Shown here: positions 41,790 to 50,684 of the stretch, in pieces
How positions within the stretch are numbered: position 1 is the stretch's first letter
Layout of the letters: each line of letters begins with the position of its first letter
Program-made: the position numbers and the translations under genes
Notes under the pieces: generated by a model
Seen by the model: only the letters and a program-made list of their open reading frames with translations
Databases searched by the model: none
What the model was told of the DNA's origin: nothing
Source of the DNA: an uncultured Collinsella sp.
GTDB lineage: Bacteria > Actinomycetota > Coriobacteriia > Coriobacteriales > Coriobacteriaceae
DNA length: 50,956 nucleotides
NCBI GenBank assembly: GCA_900545165.1
Contig: UQYA01000004.1
Span: forward strand, 1-50,956
Direction: 5' to 3'

Positions 41790-42777
41790 CGAAACGCCTG
41801 ACATCAGTATTGTTGTACCGGTATATAACACCGAGCGTTTTCTTCCCGCTTGTCTGGAATCTATTGATATTCAAGGGACCGGCTCTTTTGAGGTGATTCT
41901 TGTGGATGATGGTTCCACCGATGGATCTCCCGAGATTTGCGATGCTTATTGCGATAAGCGTGAGAGAGCCTTCGTTATTCATAAGGACAACGAAGGTCTT
42001 CTCGCTGCACGTCGAGACGGTCTTCGTAAGGCGAGTGGGCGTTATATTCTTTCGCTCGACTCCGATGACGCTCTTCTTGAAGGCTGCATCAAAAAGGTAT
42101 GCGATGTAATTGCCTCGACTGGTGCTGATATCATTTCATTTGACTTTACCATGGGATTGATGCCTATTAAACCCTCGTTAAAAGTTGATATCTGTTCTGG
42201 TATGCATACGGGCGAATCTTTTGATGCTGTTAAAAACCTGTTGTGCGGATGCGATTTCAATAGCGTTTGGAATAAGGTCATTCGGAGAGATTTGTTTGCC
42301 AGTGATGAGTGGTACTCGAAACGAGTTGGCCTTATGCACGGTGAGGATCTTTGTCAACTTCTTCCTGTTTTCGATATTGCAAAGAGTTTATTTCACATTG
42401 ACGAGCCGCTTTACTACTATCGTCAGCATGGCGCTAATAGTACGAAGCAGTTTAAAGAGGATCAGATAACTGATTGGAGCTTTGTAAGCGACGAGTTGAT
42501 TCGTTATGCGAGTGAATGGTCGAGCGATTCAGTAAAAAATGCCAAAAGGGGTATCTGTCGACACTATTGTGATCTTGATGAAGTTCTTTGGCATTGTGAA
42601 GTGGATAAAGAGGTGAAAAGGCAATTTGATAAAACAATTAAAAGCGAGTATCAGAGTCGAATCAGCAATTGTCCGGACTTAGTTCATAGTCTTGTTTTGT
42701 CAAATTGCAGTATCGTTTCTTTTTCTGCTCGGCACTTACTAAGCTGCTTTAAATGTCTCCGTCGTCTATTTGTATAA
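41782..42777 (+). CDS. Family 2 glycosyltransferase
   Basis: 331 residues. GT2 core starts DISIVVPVYNTERFLPACLESID with FEVILVDDGSTDGS and DSDDALLEG (DxD near residue 94). The C-terminal part has GEDLCQLLPVFD and a YYYRQHGANST segment, common in capsule transferases. It overlaps the end of the polymerase gene. Sugar specificity unknown. The gap of about 400 bases to the next start is the largest within the operon. Confidence 0.9.
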   Translation: MHDETPDISIVVPVYNTERFLPACLESIDIQGTGSFEVILVDDGSTDGSPEICDAYCDKRERAFVIHKDNEGLLAARRDGLRKASGRYILSLDSDDALLEGCIKKVCDVIASTGADIISFDFTMGLMPIKPSLKVDICSGMHTGESFDAVKNLLCGCDFNSVWNKVIRRDLFASDEWYSKRVGLMHGEDLCQLLPVFDIAKSLFHIDEPLYYYRQHGANSTKQFKEDQITDWSFVSDELIRYASEWSSDSVKNAKRGICRHYCDLDEVLWHCEVDKEVKRQFDKTIKSEYQSRISNCPDLVHSLVLSNCSIVSFSARHLLSCFKCLRRLFV

Positions 42778-43015
42778 TGCAGGTCATTATTGCTTTTTTC
42801 TAATATATTTAGTTGGAGCATTATTAGTCCTGACCGAGCTTGTCCTTAGCTTTCAATTAAGTGACAAGAATTTACGATTGAACCGATATCAAAGGTTCAG
42901 TCTTGTCGTGCGGTGTATTCATTCCTTGGGCTTTAGTTATTTCGGTCGATGCTTAGAAGCTGGTCTTTGCACGTTTTTTCAAAGAAGTTCTCCAACGCCC
43001 CCATGGTCTGGGTGA
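42778..43015 (+). pseudogene. Possible decayed gene between two glycosyltransferases
   Basis: One frame stays open from 42770 to 43015 (ending ...RSSPTPPWSG) and contains a hydrophobic stretch followed by RFSLVVRCIHSLGFSYFGRCLEAGL, which is reminiscent of the segment before the hexapeptide repeats of serine-acetyltransferase-like enzymes. There is no Shine-Dalgarno, and it stops before any hexapeptide repeat. It is best read as a truncated remnant; a non-coding spacer is the alternative. Confidence 0.25.
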
Positions 43016-43180
43016 GTCAATAGACGCTTTCGTTTGTGATTTATTGTTTTTAGTCTATTCCTCTATGGGGTGCCGTCTGCGATTGGTCTTGTTGATTGCA
43101 TGTTGGGGCATCATAACTTAAATGTCCGAATTGATGGAAGCGCATATTTATTCGACTTTGAAGATGGGAGGAGTCAATTG

Positions 43181-44341
43181 TTGCATATTCTTAATTTAAT
43201 TAAGAAGGCTATAAAACTTCTACTTTCTAGCCCTATTTATGATGGCTTACTTAGGTTATGTCGTCGTTCCGATTCTATATCCTATGCGTCTAAGGCGAAG
43301 CTTAGCATGGTTTCCAAGAGACCATCCAATATGTTCATGCCTATTGTTTTTAAGGAAGGCATATCTTACGACATTTCTATTATTGTGCCTGTATACAACG
43401 TTGAAAAATACCTCAAACCTTGCCTTGATTCCATTGTGACACAGGAGTTTTCTGGCAAGTTTGAGGTTATTATTGTAGATGACGGGTCTAAAGATGATTC
43501 TGGCGTTATAGCCGATTCGTATGGACTAATGCCTAATGTTCTTGTAATTCACCAAATAAACGGCGGCCTTTCCGCAGCACGTAATGCGGGTCTTAGAGTT
43601 TCTCGCGGTAAGTACATCATGTTCGTGGATTCTGATGACATGATCGGGCCAGGGTATCTTGAGGATATGCGGAGCAGACTCGATGAAACATCTGCGGATT
43701 TCGTTACATCGACTTTTAGATATATGTCTGATGATGGTTTGCTTGGCAAGATAGAGAACGATAGAGCTAGTTGGATGGTGCCGTGGGGCAGACTATATCG
43801 TCGTGAAGTCTGGAATCGACTAGGTTTTCCCGTTGGTGCATGGTACGAAGATCTGATTCATCCGGTATGGATAGATTGTCGCTTTAACGATGAACCTTGT
43901 TATGATTTGAGTGGCTATTATTACCGAATCCGTCCTGGATCCATAATGCAGTCTACCCCTACGAATGTTAAAGGGCTTGATTCGTATTGGGTTCTTGATG
44001 AGTTGATTTCTTTACGTGCAGAGCTGGGGATTAATTATAGTCAGGAAGACTTCAATCGCATTTTTCCTTTGTTCGGACCGCTCTTGCTTGGGAGAACTGT
44101 CGCTCTGGACAACTGCGCTCGTAAGATTTTATTTGCTTGTTGTTGTGACACGTTCAATTCAATTGATGAGTTCAGCAGGGTGAGTACTTCGATGAATGGT
44201 AGATGGAAGGATATTGAGAAGGCTCTGCGCACTTCGGATTACAGCCGCTATCTTCTCGCATCGCTTTCTCTAGCTGCTGATGGGGTAACTGGACTCAGCC
44301 TTTCAGATGCTATTCATATTTGGGTGAACAGGAACAGATAA
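43181..44341 (+). CDS. Family 2 glycosyltransferase with N-terminal extension
   Basis: About 386 residues from TTG 43181, chosen because GGGAGGAG (43166-43173) lies 7 bases upstream; the adjacent TTG 43178 is equally possible, and the frame is open back to a GTG at 43070 with no ribosome site. An N-terminal region of about 60 residues with LLHILNLIKKAIKLLL precedes the GT2 core DISIIVPVYNVEKYLKPC, VIIVDDGSKDDSG, GGLSAARNAG and DSDDMIGPG. It is the third GT with the vpvYN start, suggesting at least four sugars per repeat unit. Specificity unknown. Confidence 0.85.
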   Translation: MHILNLIKKAIKLLLSSPIYDGLLRLCRRSDSISYASKAKLSMVSKRPSNMFMPIVFKEGISYDISIIVPVYNVEKYLKPCLDSIVTQEFSGKFEVIIVDDGSKDDSGVIADSYGLMPNVLVIHQINGGLSAARNAGLRVSRGKYIMFVDSDDMIGPGYLEDMRSRLDETSADFVTSTFRYMSDDGLLGKIENDRASWMVPWGRLYRREVWNRLGFPVGAWYEDLIHPVWIDCRFNDEPCYDLSGYYYRIRPGSIMQSTPTNVKGLDSYWVLDELISLRAELGINYSQEDFNRIFPLFGPLLLGRTVALDNCARKILFACCCDTFNSIDEFSRVSTSMNGRWKDIEKALRTSDYSRYLLASLSLAADGVTGLSLSDAIHIWVNRNR

Positions 44342-44344
44342 ATA

Positions 44345-45421
44345 ATGAAGATTGGAACGATTACTTTCCACGGTGCTTTAAATTTCGGGTCTGCACTTCA
44401 GTCTTATGCGCTTCAAGAAGTCTTGAAAGGCATGGGGCATGAGGTGCGAATAATCGACTATCGTTCTCGTGACTATGAGCAATATAGGTTTTTCCAACCT
44501 CGCCACCCGAAGATGACGCTGCGCGCAATGCGCTGTTGGCGTAAGCAGTCGTCTAGAAAGGCTGCATTCGCGGAATTTTCTAAAAAGTATTTCAGGCTTA
44601 CAAAGAGACCGTATTTCTGGAAAAAAGAAAGTGATATGTACGAACTCGCTGAGCAGTTTGATTGTTTTATTTGCGGAAGCGATCAAATTTGGAATCTCGA
44701 TTGCACACAAGGTGTTGTTGGCCCCTATTTCCTTTCATTTGCCGGAGATAGTCGACGAGTTGCTTACGCTCCCAGTCTTGCTCATACTTTCTTTAGACCG
44801 GAGAATTTTGATGAGCAACTTGTATCCGATTTACTTTCAAGGTTTGATTTTTTGTCTGTTCGCGAGGAGGAGACGGTTCCGCTATTTCAGCCACTTGTCG
44901 ATACGCCTATCGACGTTGTTTTAGATCCCACACTTTTGTTGGAATCCGATGACTATACCGACATGGCATCTAAAGATGTCTTGCAAGGTGAATATATTTT
45001 CATGTATCTTTTGCGTGAATGTCCTGAGCTTATCGAGAGCACCGTCGCGATGACGGAGGCAACAGGCATGAAGGTGGCTTATATATCTGAGAATAATCTA
45101 GATATCCCAAATTCAATTAACCTGTTTGGCGTTGGCCCTGAAGAGTTCGTTTCTCTTATCGCACACGCAGACCTCATCGTTACCAATTCCTTTCATGCAA
45201 CTGTATTCTCTGTTCTCTTCCATAAGCCCTTCCGCGTATATGCAACAGATAAGTCTGGTGCGCGTATGCGCGACTTGCTGGGCAATATCGGGCTGTCTGA
45301 CCGTTGCGTCAACGTTATGTGTGCCGACGATGTTCCTCCTTGTGACTGGGGTGATGTGGACTCTCTTCTTGATTCTCTGCGTGAGCATTCGTGGGCTTAT
45401 CTTAGAAAGGCGCTTTCGTAA
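44345..45421 (+). CDS. Polysaccharide pyruvyl transferase family protein
   Basis: 358 residues. The family N terminus KIGTITFHGALNFGSALQSYALQEVL and ICGSDQIWNLDCTQG near residue 115, with DPTLLL near ~200 and TNSFHATVFSVLFHKPF near ~280, match CsaB-like pyruvyl transferases, which put pyruvate from PEP onto sugars as a ketal. It is one base from the flippase start. An FrhB-like gene lies two genes on, a frequent companion in such loci. The modified sugar is unknown. Confidence 0.88.
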   Translation: MKIGTITFHGALNFGSALQSYALQEVLKGMGHEVRIIDYRSRDYEQYRFFQPRHPKMTLRAMRCWRKQSSRKAAFAEFSKKYFRLTKRPYFWKKESDMYELAEQFDCFICGSDQIWNLDCTQGVVGPYFLSFAGDSRRVAYAPSLAHTFFRPENFDEQLVSDLLSRFDFLSVREEETVPLFQPLVDTPIDVVLDPTLLLESDDYTDMASKDVLQGEYIFMYLLRECPELIESTVAMTEATGMKVAYISENNLDIPNSINLFGVGPEEFVSLIAHADLIVTNSFHATVFSVLFHKPFRVYATDKSGARMRDLLGNIGLSDRCVNVMCADDVPPCDWGDVDSLLDSLREHSWAYLRKALS

Positions 45422-46824
45422 TGGGAGAGACAAGCCGACTTATCAAAAATACCGGCATTATCGCAGTTGGCGGCATGGCAACAAAGCTCGTGTCGTTTCT
45501 TCTGCTTCCGCTCTATACATCGGTTCTTTCCACTGCTGATTACGGCACCGTAGACTACATCAATACTATTGCTTTATTTTGCGTTCCTGCGGTTTCGCTG
45601 CTTATGGATGAAGCGCTGTTTCGGTTTCTCATTGACTGCCGTACCGATGAGGATCGGTCTACAGCCGTGACAGCGTCATGCGCTGTACTTCTTGCCGGAT
45701 GCGTATGCTTTGCAGTCATGGCGATTCTGGTATGGTTGCTTTTTGAGCCTGAAAATCTTGGCTGGGTCGTGGGACTTGTTGTTGCTGGCGCGCTTCTGCA
45801 GATGGCTTCTGCTGTCCTTCGTGGTTTCGGGGATACCGTGGGATATTCCGTCATGAACTTTGCCGCGAGTGCTTTTACCATTTTGCTCAATGTTCTCTTT
45901 ATCGCCGTTCTTCGCTGGGGCGTTGTGGGTATGCTATCTGCAACGGTCATTGCGCAAGGCGGTGTTGCTCTCGTGTTCATGGTAATGCGGAGGCTCTGGC
46001 GTTATATCGATCCGTCGGCGCTCTCTATCTCCTATGCTTTAAACCTTCTACGGTATTCATTTCCGCTCATCCCTAATAAGGTTTCCTGGACTATTAATAA
46101 CTTGCTGGACAGGCTCATTATCATGAGTACGCTTGGGCCTTCTGCTGCCGGCGTGTATGCAGTGTCGTACAAGTTCCCCGGTATCATGGATCAGGTGTAT
46201 GGCTTTTTCTATCAGTCTTGGAAGGAGAGTTCAGCTCGAGCCCTAAACTCTGATGAGGATGAGTCGGCTTTCTATAACTCTGTGTATCGGGCGCTAAGGC
46301 GTTTCATGATGAGCGTCGTTCTGCTTATGTCCGCGCTTATGCCTCTTGTGTATGGCGTCCTGATTAAGGGTTCATTCGGCGAGGGCATGTTGTATGTACC
46401 GATATTGCTCTTGGCGACGTACTTCAGCAATATTTCCGGTTTTTATGGCGGTATCTTCACCGCACATAAAGAGACTGGAATTATGGGAACCACTACTGCG
46501 GTGTCTGCTGCTCTTTGCGCCCTGCTGTGTGTCTTGTTGATTCCACGCTTTGGTCTATATGGAGCGTCTTTTGCAACCCTCTTGGCGATGATCGTGGTGA
46601 ATGAGTACCGCAGGATTAAAGTCGCTAAGTTTGCGAAGCTTGTCGAAGACCGGGCTGAGCAGATTCTGACTTTGGTTTCAATTCTTGGAGTGTTCGCCTT
46701 TTATTATCTGTCAGCCTACGGTGCTGGCTTTTTGAGCGCTATTGCCTGTCTTGCAATTGCGTTGGCTTTTTTCGGTTATATGAATGCGGACATTCTGCGC
46801 AAGTTGCTTTCGGTTCATAAATAG
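45421..46824 (+). CDS. Polysaccharide flippase (MATE/Wzx superfamily)
   Basis: 467-residue protein with 12 or more membrane segments, starting LIKNTGIIAVGGMATKLVSFLLLPLYTSVLSTADYGTVDYI, the usual Wzx N terminus. YSFPLIPNKVSWTINNLLDRLII (residue ~215) is the conserved middle motif. It would carry undecaprenyl-linked repeat units to the outer face, where the EpsG-type enzyme joins them. The start overlaps the previous stop by one base (TAATG). GC content rises again towards the end. Confidence 0.92.
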   Translation: MGETSRLIKNTGIIAVGGMATKLVSFLLLPLYTSVLSTADYGTVDYINTIALFCVPAVSLLMDEALFRFLIDCRTDEDRSTAVTASCAVLLAGCVCFAVMAILVWLLFEPENLGWVVGLVVAGALLQMASAVLRGFGDTVGYSVMNFAASAFTILLNVLFIAVLRWGVVGMLSATVIAQGGVALVFMVMRRLWRYIDPSALSISYALNLLRYSFPLIPNKVSWTINNLLDRLIIMSTLGPSAAGVYAVSYKFPGIMDQVYGFFYQSWKESSARALNSDEDESAFYNSVYRALRRFMMSVVLLMSALMPLVYGVLIKGSFGEGMLYVPILLLATYFSNISGFYGGIFTAHKETGIMGTTTAVSAALCALLCVLLIPRFGLYGASFATLLAMIVVNEYRRIKVAKFAKLVEDRAEQILTLVSILGVFAFYYLSAYGAGFLSAIACLAIALAFFGYMNADILRKLLSVHK

Positions 46825-46836
46825 GGGGGTAACTGC

Positions 46837-48078
46837 ATGTCTACTGTGAAAAGGGGAGAAATTCCCACGCTGTTTGAGTCGCCATCGCATTGCTGCGGTT
46901 GTGGAGCGTGTGCCGCTAGTTGCCCTAGAGGCGCCGTTACCATGTCCGAGGGTAAGGATGGGTTCGTTCTTCCTGTAATTGATGGTGATCTTTGCATTGG
47001 CTGTGGCGCGTGCATTAAGGCGTGCGGTCTTAACCGAGGGATAGGCTTTAATTCCGCCGGACCGTTCTTTGCCGCCGCCGGTAGGGACGATGTCTCGGAG
47101 TCCGCCTCCGGTGGCGTTTTTGGTGCATTTGCGCGTGAGCTTATTGCTTCTGGTGGGGTCGCATATGGCGCTGCCTATGAGCGCGAGGGGAGCATCCTTC
47201 GGGTGCGGCACCGTCGCGCGGCGAGCGTTGACGGGCTTCGTCCACTGCTTAACTCAAAATATGTGCAGAGTGATGCCGGAGCTTGTTTTGCCGACGTGAA
47301 GGCGGACCTTTGCGAGGGGAGGCGGGTTCTTTTCTGCGGTACGCCTTGCCAAGTCGCCGGCCTTAGGGGCTTTCTCGGAGGCGATTATGAGAACCTGACA
47401 ACCGTTGACCTGGTCTGCCACGGCGTCCCTTCCGGCCGCATGTTCGCGGATTGCGTTGAGGGCTATGGCAGACAGCTTGGGTCTCCCGTGGTTGATTTCC
47501 GGTTTAGGTGCAAGCGCGAGGGGTGGGACAACTCTCTTCTTCTATTTCTTCTTCTTGAGGACGGAAGAGAGGTCACCATTCCTGCGGCGAAATCCCCCTA
47601 CTACGACATGTTCCTGAACCTCAAGACTCTTCGCGATAGCTGCTATAGGTGCCCCTATGCAGGGAGATTTCGCGCCGGCGATCTTACCATCGGTGATTTT
47701 TGGGGCGTCGACGTTAATAGGCCCGACGTTTTGAAAGATGCTGAGAAGTTTAATCAGATGAAAGGTGTCTCCTGCTTGCTGGTGAATAACGACCGCGGCA
47801 GGGAGTTTATTGAATCCAGCAACGCTCTGGACTTGTACCCTGTCGAATTTGACGATATCGCTAAAGGCAACGATCAGCTCCGCTGCCCGAGCACCTTTCC
47901 AAAAGACAGACAGCTCTATATTGACGCATTTGTCGAAGGTGGTTGGCATGCCATTGAGTGTATGTATAAAAGGCGTGAGCGGGGAATATTTTTTTATACT
48001 AAGAAAATAGCACGAAGGCTTCTCCCTGAATCATTTCGGGAGATTGTCAAAAAGTATTTGAAAGATCTTGCAGACTAG
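46837..48078 (+). CDS. F420 hydrogenase/dehydrogenase beta subunit-like iron-sulfur protein
   Basis: 413 residues. Two N-terminal [4Fe-4S] motifs are CCGCGACAASCP and CIGCGACIKACGLN. The FrhB N- and C-terminal domains follow (SASGGVFGAFARELI, LFCGTPCQVAGLRGFL, VDLVCHGVPS, then CYRCPYAGRFRAGDLTIGDFWG). FrhB-like proteins occur in capsule loci beside pyruvyl transferases, where a flavin-dependent reaction is suspected but unproven; F420 use is not implied. It is convergent with the ricin-module gene, their stops sharing CTAG. Confidence 0.88.
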   Translation: MSTVKRGEIPTLFESPSHCCGCGACAASCPRGAVTMSEGKDGFVLPVIDGDLCIGCGACIKACGLNRGIGFNSAGPFFAAAGRDDVSESASGGVFGAFARELIASGGVAYGAAYEREGSILRVRHRRAASVDGLRPLLNSKYVQSDAGACFADVKADLCEGRRVLFCGTPCQVAGLRGFLGGDYENLTTVDLVCHGVPSGRMFADCVEGYGRQLGSPVVDFRFRCKREGWDNSLLLFLLLEDGREVTIPAAKSPYYDMFLNLKTLRDSCYRCPYAGRFRAGDLTIGDFWGVDVNRPDVLKDAEKFNQMKGVSCLLVNNDRGREFIESSNALDLYPVEFDDIAKGNDQLRCPSTFPKDRQLYIDAFVEGGWHAIECMYKRRERGIFFYTKKIARRLLPESFREIVKKYLKDLAD

Positions 48079-50363
48079 GTAAGGACCCACGCCTGGGCGG
48101 GCCCCCCGTTGGGCTCGTAGAGCCATACCGTGTTGCCCTCCGAGGTCCGCTGCCCCCGGTCGTCCAGCGCCAGCCCGGAGGCGGACGTGAATGAGTAGCG
48201 GCCTCCGCCCAGGGCCGAGACGCGCCACAGCTGCGAGGCGGAGCCGTCCGCCTCGGCCAGCACCGCCCGGTTGCCCGACTCGGTCAGCATCAGGCCGCCC
48301 GAGGAGACCCTGTAGAGGCCCGTCGCCCCGTCGCGCTCGAGGGAGAGGGCGCCCGCGCCCGAGGACAGCGAGCAGCCCGATGCGGAGGCCGACACGGCCA
48401 TCCGGGCGTCGAGGGCGGCCGCGAGGCGGTAGGAGCTGTCGTCGACCGTGCGGGGGATCGCGGGGCCCGCGAGCAGCCATGCCTGGGCGGGCCCCCCGTT
48501 GGGCTCGTAGAGCCATACCGTGTTGCCCTCCGAGGTCCGCTGCCCCCGGTCGTCCAGCGCCAGCCCGGAGGCGGACGTGAATGAGTAGCGGCCTCCGCCC
48601 AGGGCCGAGACGCGCCACAGCTGCGAGGCGGAGCCGTCCGCCTCGGCCAGCACCGCCCGGTTGCCCGACTCGGTCAGCATCAGGCCGCCCGAGGAGACCC
48701 TGTAGAGGCCCGTCGCCCCGTCGCGCTCGAGGGAGAGGGCGCCCGCGCCCGAGGACAGCGAGCAGCCCGATGCGGAGGCCGACACGGCCATCCGGGCGTC
48801 GAGGGCGGCCGCGAGGCGGTAGGAGCCGTCGTCTATAACTTTCTCTAATGTTGCGATTCGGTATTTTGCTGCCAGGTCGTACCTGGCGCTCCATTTGCTG
48901 TTCGATTCCTTGGAGACGTTTGATGCCGCAGTAAGCTCAGCCTTGGCGCCTTGAACTTTCCATTCCCTCTGGTTCATCGCGTACGCAACAGTCCCGTTCT
49001 GAATCCCCGAGATGCTCGGCGGGAAGGACTGGTTGTCGGCATCGATGGAAAAGCTCTCTTCTTTGGCATCCAGGTGCTGCTGAATGCGATCGGCATACTT
49101 CTCGGCCCATTCATCGGCCTTGCCATTTCGCACGAAGTAATTGTTGGATAGGTCGGTCGAGCGGTAGGCGTAGTCGTCCTTCTGGTAGTTTGCCGTGTGG
49201 TCGGAGTGGGCGATTGCCATGAGCTCGTCGGTCAGGCCAAAGTATAGATGGCGCTGGTCCAGGTCTCCGTACCAGTTGTCGCTGGTGTCGTCCCAGGTTA
49301 GGTCCATCTGGCACCATTTGCCGTCGATTTTCACGGCGTTCCAGGTGTGGCCGTTGCCGGTGATGCGGCCGTTGGCGATGCCTGCGGCGTCAAGGAGCTT
49401 GGAGTAGATGCGCTGGTAGCTCTCGCAGGTGCCCTGGTGGCGCGTGAGGCCGCTTTCGGCCGAGCACCAGTTGAGGCTGTGGTCGTACTCCAGCTGGTCG
49501 AGCGTCCAGTCGTGGAGCCACAGCGCCATGTCGTATTCCGAGCTGTTTGTCTCTTGCCTGCACAGGTCCACGGCGTCGTTGACGATTTGCGTGACGCTCG
49601 GGCGGGCGGCGTCGTTTACGGTCACCTCCGCCGTGGTGCGCAGGTAGTAGATTCCCTTGTCGTTTTGGGGGTCGTTTCTGTCGTTGTCCATAAAGTAGAA
49701 GTAGATGCGGTACGTGCCCGATGCCGTGAATTCAAAGGTAAAGTCGTGGCCCGCGGTGCCCAGGCTGCAGTAGCCGGACCATGCCGGGCGCGACGGGTCG
49801 CAGACGCTTTCCTGGCTGCCGCCGTCCCAATAGGTGGGCACGTCCATGCGCGCCTTGGCCTGGGACGAGCCGTTGGTTTGGGTTACGTGGAAGGTCGTCG
49901 CGGTGCCCGCGGGGGCGTCGTTCCACGAGACGGTGAAGATGACGCCGTTTTGGGTTGCGGTGGCGGAGTGGGCGTAGGTGGTTTGTGATGTGGCGGGGAT
50001 CGCCTCGGGCGCGGGGCTGGTCTGGGCTCGGAGGGATGGGGTGGGGGTGCCGGTTGCGGCGGCGGCGCCGGGCGTGGCGGCGTCTGCGGTGTTGGCGGCG
50101 GTGGTGGCGTCAGTGCTTTCCGTGTTGACTGCGCTGGTGCCGGTGGATGTTGCGGTGCTGTCCTCTACGGTATTTGCTGTCGCATTTGCGTTGGTGCCGT
50201 CTTCAGCCTTGCCTGCGTCGCTGCTCGTGGCGTCGGCTTGCGCCTGCCGCTCGGCTGTTGCCCGAGGCTGCATGGCTTCTGCAATGGCTGGTATAGGCAA
50301 CGTCGCGCTGACCATGGACGTGCACGCGATCGCGCAGAGCAGGCAGTAAAGGGGTCGTTTCAT
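48075..50363 (-). CDS. Secreted transglutaminase-like protein with two ricin-type modules
   Basis: 762 residues. A signal peptide (MKRPLYCLLCAIACTSM...IPAIA) and a Thr/Ala-rich linker (~30-115) precede a ~120-residue region that may be a beta-sandwich. The transglutaminase-like domain has the triad C313 (GTCESY), H339 (GHTWN) and D354 (DLTWDD). Two ricin-type beta-trefoil-like modules of 130 residues end the protein; each has two QxW-type ends (SQLWRV, PAQAW). No sortase motif is seen. ATG at 50361-50363 is preferred because GAGAGG lies upstream; a start 21 codons earlier has none. It would act at the cell surface on proteins or glycans. Confidence 0.85.
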   Translation of the reverse strand: MKRPLYCLLCAIACTSMVSATLPIPAIAEAMQPRATAERQAQADATSSDAGKAEDGTNANATANTVEDSTATSTGTSAVNTESTDATTAANTADAATPGAAAATGTPTPSLRAQTSPAPEAIPATSQTTYAHSATATQNGVIFTVSWNDAPAGTATTFHVTQTNGSSQAKARMDVPTYWDGGSQESVCDPSRPAWSGYCSLGTAGHDFTFEFTASGTYRIYFYFMDNDRNDPQNDKGIYYLRTTAEVTVNDAARPSVTQIVNDAVDLCRQETNSSEYDMALWLHDWTLDQLEYDHSLNWCSAESGLTRHQGTCESYQRIYSKLLDAAGIANGRITGNGHTWNAVKIDGKWCQMDLTWDDTSDNWYGDLDQRHLYFGLTDELMAIAHSDHTANYQKDDYAYRSTDLSNNYFVRNGKADEWAEKYADRIQQHLDAKEESFSIDADNQSFPPSISGIQNGTVAYAMNQREWKVQGAKAELTAASNVSKESNSKWSARYDLAAKYRIATLEKVIDDGSYRLAAALDARMAVSASASGCSLSSGAGALSLERDGATGLYRVSSGGLMLTESGNRAVLAEADGSASQLWRVSALGGGRYSFTSASGLALDDRGQRTSEGNTVWLYEPNGGPAQAWLLAGPAIPRTVDDSSYRLAAALDARMAVSASASGCSLSSGAGALSLERDGATGLYRVSSGGLMLTESGNRAVLAEADGSASQLWRVSALGGGRYSFTSASGLALDDRGQRTSEGNTVWLYEPNGGPAQAWVLT
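48091..48826. repeat. Two perfect 346-bp direct repeats in the ricin-module region
   Basis: Bases 48091-48436 and 48481-48826 are identical by line-by-line reading, at a period of 390 bp (130 codons). The first differences are at 48437/48827 and just after. Both copies are far richer in G/C than the rest of the gene. Unequal crossover would change module number while keeping the frame. Confidence 0.9.
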
Positions 50364-50441
50364 AGCGGAGCCTCTCGGTGAGCAGCCAATAGGGTCCGAA
50401 GGCAGCTCCAGGCCAGCACTCCGCACATATTTTGTTGGGGA

Positions 50442-50684
50442 TTATTTTACGGGAACACCAGTCAACATCAGCGAACTTTCTGGGGAAGGTTGGGGAGGGG
50501 TTGGTCCTCGGCCTCGCTGTGCGTAGATGTCTTCGCCCTCGACGATGTGTCCGTCGGCGAGGAGTGCGAAGCGGCCATACTGATCAATGCCAATCCACCC
50601 GTCTGCGCATCCAAACTCCTGGATTATGCACATCGGGATTATCACGGTGTTGTCGGCGATATTGTTTTCGCGGACCGTGTACAT
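50442..50684 (-). CDS. Small hypothetical protein, doubtful
   Basis: 80 residues, beginning MYTVRENNIADNTVIIP and containing FGCADGWIGIDQYGRFALLADGHIVEG; codon use looks plausible for about 60 residues and degrades into a Pro-rich tail. No ribosome site is obvious, and no family is recognised. It may be a remnant of a larger gene, since the same strand upstream has no long frame. Confidence 0.3.
   Translation of the reverse strand: MYTVRENNIADNTVIIPMCIIQEFGCADGWIGIDQYGRFALLADGHIVEGEDIYAQRGRGPTPPQPSPESSLMLTGVPVK

Noticed and set aside
48091..48826. CRISPR array
   Set aside because: Only two copies, each 346 bases, within a coding frame; no short repeats and spacers. No CRISPR or cas genes are seen elsewhere in the window.
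48031..48894. Repeat-rich minus-strand frame (RPRRPDGRVGLRIG...)
   Set aside because: It is a shifted reading of the duplicated ricin modules and lacks any start signal or domain.
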